Assembly: GCA_964250755.1 (NCBI GenBank)
Contig: CAXUHB010000005.1
Coordinates: forward strand, 99,076-163,075
DNA: 64,000 nt
From: DASWOJ01 sp964250755
GTDB lineage: Bacteria; Pseudomonadota; Alphaproteobacteria; Acetobacterales; Acetobacteraceae
Reading direction: 5' to 3'
How positions within the stretch are numbered: the stretch's first letter is position 1; every line of letters starts with the position of its first letter. The notes under the pieces are model-generated. The model was not told the DNA's origin, made no database searches, and saw nothing but the letters and a program-made list of their open reading frames with translations. Made by a program: the position numbers and the translations under genes. This document shows positions 48,677 through 57,209 of this stretch, piece by piece.

Positions 48677-49347
48677 CGCCTCAACCGTTGCGGCTCGTGA
48701 TCTGGGACTGCGACGGCGTGCTGGTGGACAGCGAAGGCCCGTCCGCCCGCGTCACCGCGGCGGAATGCTCCCGGCTGGGCTGGACGATGACGCAGGATGA
48801 GGCGCTGCGGCTGTTCACGGGGATGCGCCTGTCCGACATGCCGCCGCTGGTGGAGGCGCAGACGGGCCGCCCGGTGCCGCCGGGTTGGGTGGAGCATGTG
48901 CGGGACCAGCTGATCGAGACCCTGTCCACCGACCTGGACCCGATGCCCGGCGTCGCCGACGCCCTGCGCGCCACGTCGGCGCTGGGGTTGCCCTACCGCG
49001 TCGCCTCCAACTCGTCGCATCAGGAGATGGCGGCGAAGTTCGCCCGCACCGGGCTGACGGCGCTGGTGGAAGGCCGGCTCCACAGCGCGCGCGACGTGCC
49101 GCGCGGGAAGCCCGCTCCCGACGTGTTCCTGGCCGCGGCGGCGGCGGAGGGCGTCCCGCCTGCCGCCTGCATGGTGGTGGAGGACAGCCTGCCCGGCATC
49201 GCCGCCGCCCGCGCCGCCGGCATGGCCGTGCTGGGCCTTGACCCTCACGGGGATGGCGCGGCGCTGCGGGCCGCCGGGGCGGTGCCGATCCGCGCCCTGT
49301 CCGAGTGCCCGGCGCTGTTCCGCGCCGCCATGCGCCTGGCGGCGTAG
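48673..49347 (+). CDS. HAD-superfamily hydrolase (phosphatase, subfamily IA)
   Basis: The 224-aa enzyme has motif I LVIWDCDGVLVDSEGPSARV, motif II in YRVASNSSHQEM, motif III Lys in VPRGKPAPDVFLAAA and motif IV MVVEDSLPGIAAARAAGM. It is a phosphoglycolate-phosphatase/beta-phosphoglucomutase type protein; the substrate is unknown. A TTG start overlaps the hemH stop, so it is coupled to hemH, and hemJ follows 23 bp later. The heme-linked position may be coincidental. Confidence 0.88.
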   Translation: MTPQPLRLVIWDCDGVLVDSEGPSARVTAAECSRLGWTMTQDEALRLFTGMRLSDMPPLVEAQTGRPVPPGWVEHVRDQLIETLSTDLDPMPGVADALRATSALGLPYRVASNSSHQEMAAKFARTGLTALVEGRLHSARDVPRGKPAPDVFLAAAAAEGVPPAACMVVEDSLPGIAAARAAGMAVLGLDPHGDGAALRAAGAVPIRALSECPALFRAAMRLAA

Positions 49348-49370
49348 CACCGCCCCATGACCGTCCCACC

Positions 49371-49832
49371 ATGACCATCACGGCGCTGGCGTACGTCTAT
49401 CCCTGGACCAAGGCCCTGCACGTCATCAGCGTGATCGCCTGGATGGCGGGCATCTTCTACCTGCCGCGGCTGTTCGTGTATCACTGCAGCCTGCGCCGCG
49501 GATCGGTCGAGAGCGAGCGGTTCAAGGTGATGGAGCGGCGGCTGCTGAAGCAGATCATGCAGCCGGCGATGCTGGCGACGTGGTTCTTCGGCGTGCTGCT
49601 GGTGCTGACGCCGGGCGTGGTGGACTGGTCGGGCTTCAACTGGTGGCACGTCAAGTTCGTGGCGGTGCTGCTGATGACGGGCTTCCAGGGCGCGGCGGGC
49701 AAGTGGCGGCGGCAGTTCATGGAGGACCGCAACGTGAAGCCGCACCGGTACTACCGGGTGGCGAACGAGGTGCCGACGCTGCTGATGGTGGCGGCAGTTA
49801 TCATGGTGATCGTGAAGCCGGTGTTCCTCTAG
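49371..49832 (+). CDS. hemJ: Protoporphyrinogen oxidase HemJ
   Basis: The 153-aa membrane protein has the HemJ pattern: YPWTKALHVISVIAWMAGIFYLPRLFVYH with the conserved His, LKQIMQPAMLATWFFGVLLV, WWHVKFVAVLLMTGFQG and HRYYRVANEVPTLLMVAAVIMVIVKPF-like end. There are four membrane spans. HemJ oxidises protoporphyrinogen IX to protoporphyrin IX, the step before ferrochelatase, and so fits the hemE-hemH neighbourhood. The ATG at 49371 follows the HAD gene by 23 bp. Confidence 0.95.
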   Translation: MTITALAYVYPWTKALHVISVIAWMAGIFYLPRLFVYHCSLRRGSVESERFKVMERRLLKQIMQPAMLATWFFGVLLVLTPGVVDWSGFNWWHVKFVAVLLMTGFQGAAGKWRRQFMEDRNVKPHRYYRVANEVPTLLMVAAVIMVIVKPVFL

Positions 49833-50431
49833 GCCGTCTGGCGCGGGCGCAGCGTGCGCCGCACCAGGACCGGGGGACGGTGCGGCTGCATGAACTGTGC
49901 GGCCCGCGCCCACCACTCATCGCCCGATGCAGGAGGTCACGCTGTCCGACTCCGCCGCTTCCGCAGTTGGGGTGTCCTGGCCCTGCGCTGCGGCCGCGCG
50001 CAGTTGCTGGCACATCCATGTCGTTGAAGATTTGGGTCGTTGAGGATTTGGGTCGCTGAGGATCTGAACCTGATGACAGGCCTGGACGACTTCCATCCAG
50101 TTGGCGCCAAGGCCAGATGGCGTGGAGGTCAGATGGCGTGGCGGTTGGAACGGCCGCGTCCGGCCCGGGGATGTGGCGGAAGGCCTCGAAGGCCGCTCGC
50201 ACGCGGCTGGCGGTCAAGCCTCCGCGCATCCAGCCGTGGTTGGCAGCTTCCCGCCATCGGGCGGGATCCACGCCCGCCACGGCGCTTTCGGGCTGCTGGC
50301 GGAAGCTGCCCATGGACGCAGCAGAAGGCGGGCAAGCTGCCGGACACGGGATTTTTTGTTCCGAACGATGCCAAGCCCTGCTTAACGCCGGGGGTGCCCG
50401 GGTCCGGGCGGCACTCGTGCAGGGGGTTTCC
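49833..50431. other. 599-bp spacer with two kinds of short repeats
   Basis: I see no gene. At 50022-50069 there are three 16-bp units (CGTTGAAGATTTGGGT, CGTTGAGGATTTGGGT, CGCTGAGGATCTGAAC), and at 50111-50142 two related 16-bp units (GCCAGATGGCGTGGAG and GTCAGATGGCGTGGCG in register). Further on, GGGATTTTTTGTTCC (50349-50363) is an isolated T-run. Frames on both strands are Pro/Arg-rich and not gene-like. Confidence 0.5.
50022..50069. repeat. Three tandem 16-bp repeats
   Basis: Units CGTTGAAGATTTGGGT, CGTTGAGGATTTGGGT and CGCTGAGGATCTGAAC follow each other without spacers, with decay in the third. They lie in the spacer between hemJ and the PEP-CTERM-like gene. Confidence 0.8.
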
Positions 50432-50731
50432 ATGGTCAATCCTATCCTCGGCGCTGCAGCAGCAGGTGCGCTGCTGTCCGCGCAACCGGTCCAGGCCACG
50501 CCCGTCCATGTGGCGCCCGGCGGCTCCGTCACGTTCGGCGAGGCCGGCTTGAACCACGCGCAGTCCACGGACGGCCGCGGCTACATCGCCCTGTTCACTG
50601 AGGTGGCCCTGTTCGCCGAGGTGCCGGCCAGCGTGCCTGAACCGGAAGGCCGGCCGGCCGTTGCCGCGGGTCCGGCCGCGCCGGGACTGCTGGCCCGGCA
50701 ACGGGCTGGCACGACCGGGAGCGCCCGCTGA
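50432..50731 (+). CDS. Small exported protein with a degenerate PEP-CTERM-like end
   Basis: The 99-aa product has a signal-like N-terminus (MVNPILGAAAAGALLSAQPVQA) and a short mature part (VHVAPGGSVTFGEAGLNHAQ). Its end VPASVPEPEGRPAVAAGPAA then PGLLARQRAG keeps the VPEP motif and a terminal Arg-containing segment like a PEP-CTERM sorting signal, but the hydrophobic span between is weak. It may be a worn-down PEP-CTERM protein. The stop and the catalase start share a base (TGATG), so the two are coupled. Confidence 0.5.
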   Translation: MVNPILGAAAAGALLSAQPVQATPVHVAPGGSVTFGEAGLNHAQSTDGRGYIALFTEVALFAEVPASVPEPEGRPAVAAGPAAPGLLARQRAGTTGSAR

Positions 50732-52413
50732 TGGGCGCTCCGGTCCGCTACGACCCCTCGCTGGAGCATGTCGCCCTGGACGAGGCCGAAACGCGCGAGG
50801 CGCTCGTGGCGACGATGCGCTCCATCGCCGACACGACCTTCCGCGACTACGGCCACGCCGTCCGCAGCGTCCACGCCAAGAGCCACGCCCTGCTGGAGGG
50901 CGAGCTGACGGTGCTGGACAGCCTGGCGCCCGAGTTGGCCCAGGGCATGTTCGCCCGGCCTGGCACCTACCCGGTGGTGATGCGCATCTCGACCAATCCC
51001 GGCGACATCCTGGACGACCGGGTGTCCGCCCCGCGCGGCCTGGCGGTCAAGGTGATCGGCGTGGACGGGGAGTGCCTGCCCGGGGCCGAGGGCGCCGTGA
51101 CGCAGGACTTCGTCATGGCGAATGGCCCGGCGTTCGTGGCGCCCGATGCCAAGGCCTTCCTGGGCAGCCTCAAGATGTTGGCCGCCACCACCGACAAGGC
51201 GGAGGGCGGCAAGATGGCGCTGTCCGCCGCGCTGCGGGGCGTGAACACCGCCTTGAGAGCGGCCGGGGTGGACAGCCCGACCGTGACGAACATGGGCGGC
51301 CAGCTGCTGACGCACCCGCTGGGCGAGAGCTTCTACAGCCAGGCGCCGCTGCGCCACGGCGACTACGTGGCCAAGGTGATGGTGGCGCCCGTGTCGCCGA
51401 ACCTTGCGGCCCTGAGGGACCAGCCGCTCGACTTGCACGGCCCCAACGGGCTGCGCCAGGCGGCCATAGATGCGCTCGCGCACGACGGGGGCGAGTGGGA
51501 GGTCCGGGTGCAGCTTTGCACCGACCTGGAGGCGATGCCGGTCGAGGACGCCTCGATCCCTTGGCCGGAGGACGCCAGCCCCTATCGTCCCGTGGCCCGC
51601 ATCCGCGTGCCGGCGCAGCCGGCCTGGAGCGAGGCACGGGCGGCGCAGGCCGATGACGGGCTGGCGTTCTCGCCTTGGCACGGCTTGCTGGCGCACCAGC
51701 CGCTCGGGTCCGTCAACCGGTCGCGCCGGCCCGCCTACGCCGCGATGTCCGCCGTCCGGGCGGAGCGCAACGGGCATCCCAACCCGGAGCCGCGCGGGGC
51801 GGTCGGGCTGTCCAGCGCCCCGGCCAGCGCAGTCGGGACCACGCCGGGGCGCGAGGGGTTCCGCAACGCCCGGCCCGGTCCCCAGCCCGGCGGCCCCCAG
51901 CCCGGCCCGGCAAAACACAGCTTGGGCCAGCGCGCCGCAGCGGGCGCGGTGGGCGGCCTGATGGGCGGGCTGCTGGTGTCGGCGGCCCTGCTGCTCAAGC
52001 GGGCATTCACGGGGCGCCCATCGGACCTCGTGCAGCTCCAGCGCGGGCTGGCGTCTCCGCGCACCCCGTCCTGGATGCAGGGCGGCGCCGGCCCGGCCGA
52101 GGAGGGCATGGCGCATGGCGGGCACCTCGCGCTGTCGGCCGCGTCCGGGGCGCTTTACGGCGCGTTGAAGCCGGACGGCGCTGCGCCGGCCGCGTCCGGG
52201 CTGGCGTTCGGCATGGGCTTCCTGGCGCTGGCCTATGGCGCCGCCGGGCCGGCGCTGCGCCTGACGCCGCCGCCCCAGCGCGACACGCCGGCCAGCAACC
52301 TGCAGCACGTCGCGGTCCATGCGCTGTTCGGCGTCGCCACGGCGCTGGCCGCGGACCGCATCCTGCGGCGGCAGATGGAACGTGGCCCCCGGCGCCTGCA
52401 AGCCCCGCGCTGA
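50731..52413 (+). CDS. Catalase-related heme protein fused to a C-terminal membrane domain
   Basis: The 560-aa protein has a catalase-like domain at about residues 20-350: RSVHAKSHALLEGELTVLDS with the distal His, MRISTNPGDILDDRVSAPRG, and the heme-ligand region NRSRRPAYAAMSAVR with the proximal Tyr. It lacks several parts of true catalases and resembles the short catalase-family proteins of unknown oxidant specificity. After a Pro/Gly-rich linker (GPQPGGPQPGPAK) comes a domain with three or four membrane spans (GGLMGGLLVSAALLLKRAF, GLAFGMGFLALAYGAAGPAL, VHALFGVATALAADRI), similar in style to DUF1440. Coupled to the upstream small protein gene. Confidence 0.75.
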   Translation: MGAPVRYDPSLEHVALDEAETREALVATMRSIADTTFRDYGHAVRSVHAKSHALLEGELTVLDSLAPELAQGMFARPGTYPVVMRISTNPGDILDDRVSAPRGLAVKVIGVDGECLPGAEGAVTQDFVMANGPAFVAPDAKAFLGSLKMLAATTDKAEGGKMALSAALRGVNTALRAAGVDSPTVTNMGGQLLTHPLGESFYSQAPLRHGDYVAKVMVAPVSPNLAALRDQPLDLHGPNGLRQAAIDALAHDGGEWEVRVQLCTDLEAMPVEDASIPWPEDASPYRPVARIRVPAQPAWSEARAAQADDGLAFSPWHGLLAHQPLGSVNRSRRPAYAAMSAVRAERNGHPNPEPRGAVGLSSAPASAVGTTPGREGFRNARPGPQPGGPQPGPAKHSLGQRAAAGAVGGLMGGLLVSAALLLKRAFTGRPSDLVQLQRGLASPRTPSWMQGGAGPAEEGMAHGGHLALSAASGALYGALKPDGAAPAASGLAFGMGFLALAYGAAGPALRLTPPPQRDTPASNLQHVAVHALFGVATALAADRILRRQMERGPRRLQAPR

Positions 52414-52457
52414 CCCCTTTGCCTGCTCCTGCCTGAACCCCGGATTAGGATACTGCC

Positions 52458-53258
52458 ATGTCATCTTCCCTCCCCGCCGGCCAGCGCCCCCTGGCCATCG
52501 TCACCGGCGCATCGTCCGGCATCGGCTATGAACTGGCCAAGTGCTGCGCCCGCGAGGGCTTCAACCTGCTGGTGGCCGCTGACGAGCCGGCAATCCAGGA
52601 CGCCGCCGAGGACTTCCGCAAGCTGGGCGCCGCCGTGGACGCCGTGCAGGCCGACCTGTCCACCACGGACGGCGTGGACAGCCTGTGCGCCGCCATCAAG
52701 GGCCGCCCGGTGGAGGCGCTGCTGGCCAACGCCGGGCGCGGGCTGGGGCACGGGTTCCTGGACCAGGACTGGACCGAGGCGCGCAAGGTGGTGGACACCA
52801 ACGTCACCGGCACGATCTGCCTGATCCACAAGGTCGGCCGCGATATGCGGGCGCGCAAGCAGGGCCGCATCCTGATCACCGGCTCCATTGCCGGGTTCCT
52901 GCCCGGCACCTACCAGGCCGTTTACAACGCCACCAAGTCTTTCTTGGACAGCTTCTCGTTTGCGCTGCGCCACGAGGTCCAGGACCAGGGCATCACCGTC
53001 ACCTGCCTGATGCCCGGCGCCACGGAGACCGAGTTCTTCGAGCGTGCGGACATGATGGACACGAAGGTCGGCACCTCCAGCAAGCAGGACGCCGCCAGCG
53101 TGGCCGAAGCCGGGTTCAAGGCGATGATGGAGGGCGAGGGCGACGTGGTGACGGGCTGGAAGAACAAGCTGCAGACCGCCATCGCCTCCGTCACCCCCGC
53201 CGGCCTCCTGGCGGAGATGCACCGCAAGCAGGCCGAACCCGGCAGCGCCGCGTCGTAG
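52458..53258 (+). CDS. SDR-family oxidoreductase
   Basis: The 266-aa NAD(P)-dependent enzyme is a classical short-chain dehydrogenase: LAIVTGASSGIGYELAKCCA (cofactor site), LLANAGRGLG (NAG motif), the catalytic Ser in ILITGSIAGF and YNATKSFLDSF with catalytic Tyr and Lys. The substrate is unknown. It follows the catalase gene by 44 bp and may be in the same transcript. Confidence 0.9.
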   Translation: MSSSLPAGQRPLAIVTGASSGIGYELAKCCAREGFNLLVAADEPAIQDAAEDFRKLGAAVDAVQADLSTTDGVDSLCAAIKGRPVEALLANAGRGLGHGFLDQDWTEARKVVDTNVTGTICLIHKVGRDMRARKQGRILITGSIAGFLPGTYQAVYNATKSFLDSFSFALRHEVQDQGITVTCLMPGATETEFFERADMMDTKVGTSSKQDAASVAEAGFKAMMEGEGDVVTGWKNKLQTAIASVTPAGLLAEMHRKQAEPGSAAS

Positions 53259-53923
53259 AAGGCCAGCCATGAACGGCATCCAGCCCGGGACGGTCCCCGG
53301 CTGGTTCAGCCTGGGGCTTGGCGTGGAGGAGAGGGCCGCATCCGGGCGCATGGCGCGTGGCCTAGGCTCGCCGGCGCCGCCCGCCGCAGTCGGCCTGCTC
53401 GGGATGCGGGATGCGGGATGCGGGAGGCCGGCGCCGGGGTGGTGGTGCTGACCTGACCCGGCAGCCCCGGCCTGATACGGGCGCGGGTTGGCGGCGCGGC
53501 CGCACGGCCATGGCCACCGCAGCGGCGCTGGCCATGGCAACTCTGGACACGGCGTGGGCCGCCGCGTTCACCCGCCGCCAAGGGCGGGCAGCCGAAACGG
53601 CCTGGCGGAGGGCTTCACGCGGCGCACCTTCACGGCGATGATCGAGGGCGTGCGCGGGGCTGCCGTTGCGGCTGGCGTCACCGACGCCGCCTTCGACGAG
53701 GGCATGCGCGGCCTGCGCCGGGCAGCGGAGCCGGACGGGGTGTTCTGCCACACGTTCCTCAAAGGCACAGGCTCCAGGGCCGTGCATAGGCCTGCCGCGC
53801 AGGAGGCCAGTTCAGGCCTGGCCAAATCCTGCCTCCGGCACCCCGTCGGTGCCAGGTGCGCTTGCGCCGCGGCAACCTGGGGCAGCCCGCCCCCGCACGC
53901 CGCAGCAGAGGCTCTGCCGTGGG
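53259..53923. other. 665-bp decayed region
   Basis: No intact gene is visible. It contains a 7-bp tandem repeat (GGGATGC, three and a half copies, 53401-53427) and the fragments of a possible lytic transglycosylase gene (53508-53770). The right part (53770-53923) holds nothing I can identify. Confidence 0.5.
53508..53770 (+). pseudogene. Possible lytic murein transglycosylase remnant
   Basis: One frame gives a signal-like MATAAALAMATLDTAWAAAF; another continues GFTRRTFTAMIEGVRGAAVA then AGVTDAAFDEGMRGL. The second piece recalls the N-terminal helix pair of MltB-type transglycosylases (F..W..VR.EA...G...ATFD.A..GL). The two pieces are out of frame and nothing of the catalytic domain follows. 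The identification is weak. Confidence 0.3.
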
Positions 53924-54527
53924 CTACCGGCAGGGCGCGGCCCGCCCGCAGACGTGCGCGCTGCCGAGCACGGCCTCCGCGTCGGCCCGCATCGCGTCGG
54001 ACATGGGCACGGTGGCGGAGGAACCGCCGGCTTCGACCTCCCACATGCGCAGGACGATGAACTGCGCCTGGCGGCTGCGGATCAGCTTCAGTGCCGCCAC
54101 CGTGCCGCCCCGCCCTGTGCTGCCGGGGCCGCAGCGCAGCAGGGCGGTGAGGGTGGGCAGGCCCGCGTCCTGGAACCGGCTGATCTCGCTGGCCAGCGGC
54201 CTCGTCGGGCAGCGGCCGGCGTCCCGGGCCAGGAGGCCGGCCAGCAGGTCGTCGGTGGACGGCGTGCCGCTGACCGGGCTGGCCCGGACCATCACGCCCC
54301 CTTGCCGCAGGTCCATGCCGCCCTCGGCCTCGTGGATGGTGGATGTAGGTGACGGAGCGGGTGGCGGGCGTGATGCTGGTTTCGGACCGGAACCCATCGG
54401 GCACCGTGAAGCGCAGCGTCTCCGTGCCGAGGGTGAGGGTCCGCGCGCTGTCCGGCGGCGCGGCGGCGGACAGCAGCGCCGCCATTCCGGCGGCGAGCAG
54501 CCGGCCCGGCGTTCGGGGCGTGATCAT
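53924..54527 (-). pseudogene. Secreted protein of unknown function, frameshifted by a 7-bp duplication
   Basis: The start frame encodes a signal peptide (GRLLAAGMAALLSAAAPPDS) and TLTLGTETLRFTVPDGFRSE up to SVTYIHH; the next frame continues HEAEGGMDLRQGGVMVRASP to the stop at 53924 with normal composition. The switch is at a perfect tandem GTGGATG-GTGGATG (54332-54345); removing one unit joins SVTYIHEAEGGMDL in frame. The intact product would be about 198 aa. No family is recognised. A sequencing error cannot be excluded. Confidence 0.7.
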
Positions 54528-54602
54528 CCTTCGGTCCTCCGCAGCCCTGCCACTGGGACCTTGAACCGCCGGACGGCAGCCCGGGTTTCTCCCCCGGCCG
54601 CC

Positions 54603-55550
54603 CTACGTCCGCCCCGGCGGCGTCCAGACGGCCTGCCGCACGTCTATGCGCGCCGGGATGATGCGCAGGGCGGCGAAGGTGTCGGCGACGGCCTGCTGCT
54701 GGGTGATGATGGCTTCGTCCATCCGTTGCACCGCATAGACGCCACGGGGCGCTGCGACGCGCTGGGCGGGCAAGGGGACGCCTGTGACCTCCGCCATCAG
54801 CTCCGCCAGGGCGTCCGGGTTGGCGGCGGCCCAGGCAGCTGCGCCGTTGATGGCGTCCAGCAGAGCCGAGACCTGATCCGGTGACGCCTCCGCCCAGGCG
54901 CGTCGGGCCAGGAAGAAGCTGTTGCTGGGCGCGGCATCCCTGGCCTGGACCAGCACGCGGGTGGCCGGGTCCTGCTGGGCGATGGCCAGGAAGGGGTCCC
55001 AGATGGCCCAGGCATCCACCGCGCCGGTGCGGAAGGCCGCCCCCGCGTCCGCCGGCTGCAGCGGCACGGATTGTATGTCGGACGGCTGCAGGCCGGCCTG
55101 GGCCAGCGCCCGCACCACCACGTTGTGCGCGCTGCTGCCGCGGGTGTAGGCGACCCGGCGGCCCCGCAGGTCCTGCAGGGTCCGCACCGGGCCGCCGTCG
55201 CGTACGATGATGGCCTGGCTGTCGCCGCGGATCGGTTGCGCGCCGACGTACAGCAGCGCCGCCCCGGCGGCCTGGGCGAAGATCGGCGGGGTGTCGCCGG
55301 TTGCGCCGAAGTCCACCGCCCCGGCGTTCAGCGCCTCCAGCATCGGTGGTCCCGAGGTGAACTCGACCCAGGTGATCTCCACGCCGCGGGGGGCGAACAG
55401 GCCCTCCAGCGTGGCCTGGCGGCGGAGGATCACCAGGGAGCCGTTCTTCTGGTAGCCGATCCGCAGCGGCGCGGCGGCGTGGGCTGGGCGGGCGGCGATG
55501 GCAGCCAGGCCCAGGCCCAGCAGGGCCGCCCGGCGGTTCAGGTGGAACAT
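54603..55550 (-). CDS. ssuA: Aliphatic sulfonate ABC transporter substrate-binding protein
   Basis: The 315-aa periplasmic protein has a signal peptide (RRAALLGLGLAAIAARPAHA, with a twin Arg at the start), then PLRIGYQKNGSLVILRRQAT, VEFTSGPPMLEALNAGAVDFGATGDTPPIFAQAAG, the SsuA signature. It binds alkanesulfonates for uptake by SsuBC under sulfur limitation. It is the last gene of an ssuDCBA operon, 71 bp after ssuB. Confidence 0.92.
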   Translation of the reverse strand: MFHLNRRAALLGLGLAAIAARPAHAAAPLRIGYQKNGSLVILRRQATLEGLFAPRGVEITWVEFTSGPPMLEALNAGAVDFGATGDTPPIFAQAAGAALLYVGAQPIRGDSQAIIVRDGGPVRTLQDLRGRRVAYTRGSSAHNVVVRALAQAGLQPSDIQSVPLQPADAGAAFRTGAVDAWAIWDPFLAIAQQDPATRVLVQARDAAPSNSFFLARRAWAEASPDQVSALLDAINGAAAWAAANPDALAELMAEVTGVPLPAQRVAAPRGVYAVQRMDEAIITQQQAVADTFAALRIIPARIDVRQAVWTPPGRT

Positions 55551-55621
55551 CGTGCTTCTCCTTGTCGCGTGCCGCAGGTCAGGTGCGGGGGGGGGCAGGT
55601 GCGGGGGGTCAAGTGCGGGGG

Positions 55622-56383
55622 TCAGGCGTCTTCCGTCACGCCGAGCGCGCCCAGCAGGGTGCGGCGCAGCCGGGCGCGGGCGGGGGAGGCGTCGCGCGGG
55701 CGGGGGAGGTCCACCTGCTGGTCCACGGCGATGCGCCCGCCGTCCAGCACCAGGACGCGGTCGGCCAGGCCAAGGGCCTCGTCCACGTCGTGCGTCACCA
55801 GCAGCACCGCCGGACCGTGGGTGCGCCACAGGGCCAGGACCAGGGCGTGCATCCGGATGCGGGTCAGGGCGTCCAGGGCGGCGAAGGGTTCGTCCAGCAG
55901 CAGCAGCCGGGGCGCGCGGACCAGGGCGCGGGCCAGGGCGGCGCGCTGGGCCTCGCCGCCCGAGAGCGTCAGGGGCCAGGCGTCCAGGTGGCGGTCCAGC
56001 CCGACCTCCCGCAGCGCGGCGGCGGCGCGGGTCCGGGCGTCCGGGCCATGCTTGCCGTTGCTGGGCAGGCCCAGCGCCACGTTCTCCCACACCGGCGCCC
56101 AGGGCAGCAGGCGCGGCTCCTGGAACACGACGGCGGTGGGATGGGGGACCGTGACGGCGGCACCCGCCGGCACCGGGTCCAGCCCGGCCAGGGTGCGGAG
56201 CAGGGTGGTCTTGCCGGACCCGCTGCGCCCGAGCAGGGCGGTGAAGCTGCCGGGCTGCAGGTCCAGGTCCAGCCGGTCCAGCACGGTGCGCGCGCCGAAG
56301 CGCCGGGTCAGGCCCCGCACATGCACGCCGCCGTGGACGCCATTGTGGACATCGCTTGCGGCCTCAAGCGTGGCCCCGCTCAT
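55622..56383 (-). CDS. ssuB: Aliphatic sulfonate ABC transporter ATP-binding protein
   Basis: The 253-aa ATPase has Walker A LLGRSGSGKTTLLRTLAG, the signature LSGGEAQRAALARALV, Walker B LLLLDEPFAALDALTR and the His loop VLLVTHDVDEAL. VVFQEPRLLPWAPVWENVALGL is typical of the SsuB/TauB group. The ATG overlaps the ssuC stop by 4 bp. Confidence 0.94.
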   Translation of the reverse strand: MSGATLEAASDVHNGVHGGVHVRGLTRRFGARTVLDRLDLDLQPGSFTALLGRSGSGKTTLLRTLAGLDPVPAGAAVTVPHPTAVVFQEPRLLPWAPVWENVALGLPSNGKHGPDARTRAAAALREVGLDRHLDAWPLTLSGGEAQRAALARALVRAPRLLLLDEPFAALDALTRIRMHALVLALWRTHGPAVLLVTHDVDEALGLADRVLVLDGGRIAVDQQVDLPRPRDASPARARLRRTLLGALGVTEDA

Positions 56384-57207
56384 GAAGCGGCGCCCGTGTT
56401 GCTGGGCCGCCAGCGCAGCGCCCGGCGTTCCAGCGCGCGCACCAGGGCGTCGGCGCCCAGGCCCAGCAGGGCATAGACCAGCAGGCCCACCACGATCACG
56501 TCGGTACGCAGGAAGTCCCGGGCGTCGTTGATGAGGTGGCCGATGCCGGCGGTGGCGTTGATCTGCTCGGCCACCACGAGGCTGAGCCACGACACGCCCA
56601 GGGCGTAGCGCAGACCGACCAGCAGGGAGGGCAGGGCGCCGGGCAGCATGACCCGGCGCACCATCGCCACGCGGCCCAGGCCGAACACCCGCGCGGCTTC
56701 GATCAGCTTGGGGTCCACGCCGCGCAGGCCGGCGAACAGGTTGAGATAGACGGGGAAGGCCGACCCCAGCGCCACCAGCGCCACCTTCGGCAGCTCGCCG
56801 ATGCCGAACCACAGGATGAACAGCGGCACCAGCGCCAGGAAGGGCAGGGTGCGGAGCATCTGCATGGGCGCGTCCACGATGTCCTCGCCCAGGCGGGACA
56901 GGCCGGCGGCCAGGGCCAGCACGGCGCCGGCCGCCGCGCCGATGGCGAAGCCGGCGGCGACGCGGGCCAGGGACACCAGCAGGTTGCCCGGCAGCTCCCC
57001 GGTGCGGGTCAGGTCCCAGGCGGCGGCCAGGATGGCGCTGGGCGCGGCGATGGTGCGCGCGGAGATCACGCCGGCCCGGGACAGCGCCTCCCACGCCAGC
57101 ACCAGCACGATGGCCGACGCGAAGCGGCGCAGGGGGGCCGGGGACGGCAGGCGGATCGCACCGGGCCGCCGGGCGGCGTGGCGGTCCAGGAGAAGGGTCT
57201 GGTTCAT
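56380..57207 (-). CDS. ssuC: Aliphatic sulfonate ABC transporter permease
   Basis: The 275-aa inner-membrane permease has about six spans and the typical SsuC sequence SARTIAAPSAILAAAWDLTRTGEL, ILWFGIGELPKVALVALGSAFPVYLN, the EAA loop LIEAARVFGLGRVAMVRRVMLPGALPS and INATAGIGHLINDAR. It starts 2 bp after the ssuD stop and overlaps ssuB by 4 bp. Confidence 0.94.
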   Translation of the reverse strand: MNQTLLLDRHAARRPGAIRLPSPAPLRRFASAIVLVLAWEALSRAGVISARTIAAPSAILAAAWDLTRTGELPGNLLVSLARVAAGFAIGAAAGAVLALAAGLSRLGEDIVDAPMQMLRTLPFLALVPLFILWFGIGELPKVALVALGSAFPVYLNLFAGLRGVDPKLIEAARVFGLGRVAMVRRVMLPGALPSLLVGLRYALGVSWLSLVVAEQINATAGIGHLINDARDFLRTDVIVVGLLVYALLGLGADALVRALERRALRWRPSNTGAAS

Positions 57208-57209
57208 CG

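Noticed and set aside
53269..53451. 60-aa ORF after the SDR gene
   Set aside because: It runs through the GGGATGC tandem repeat, has no hydrophobic or domain pattern and lies in a decayed region.
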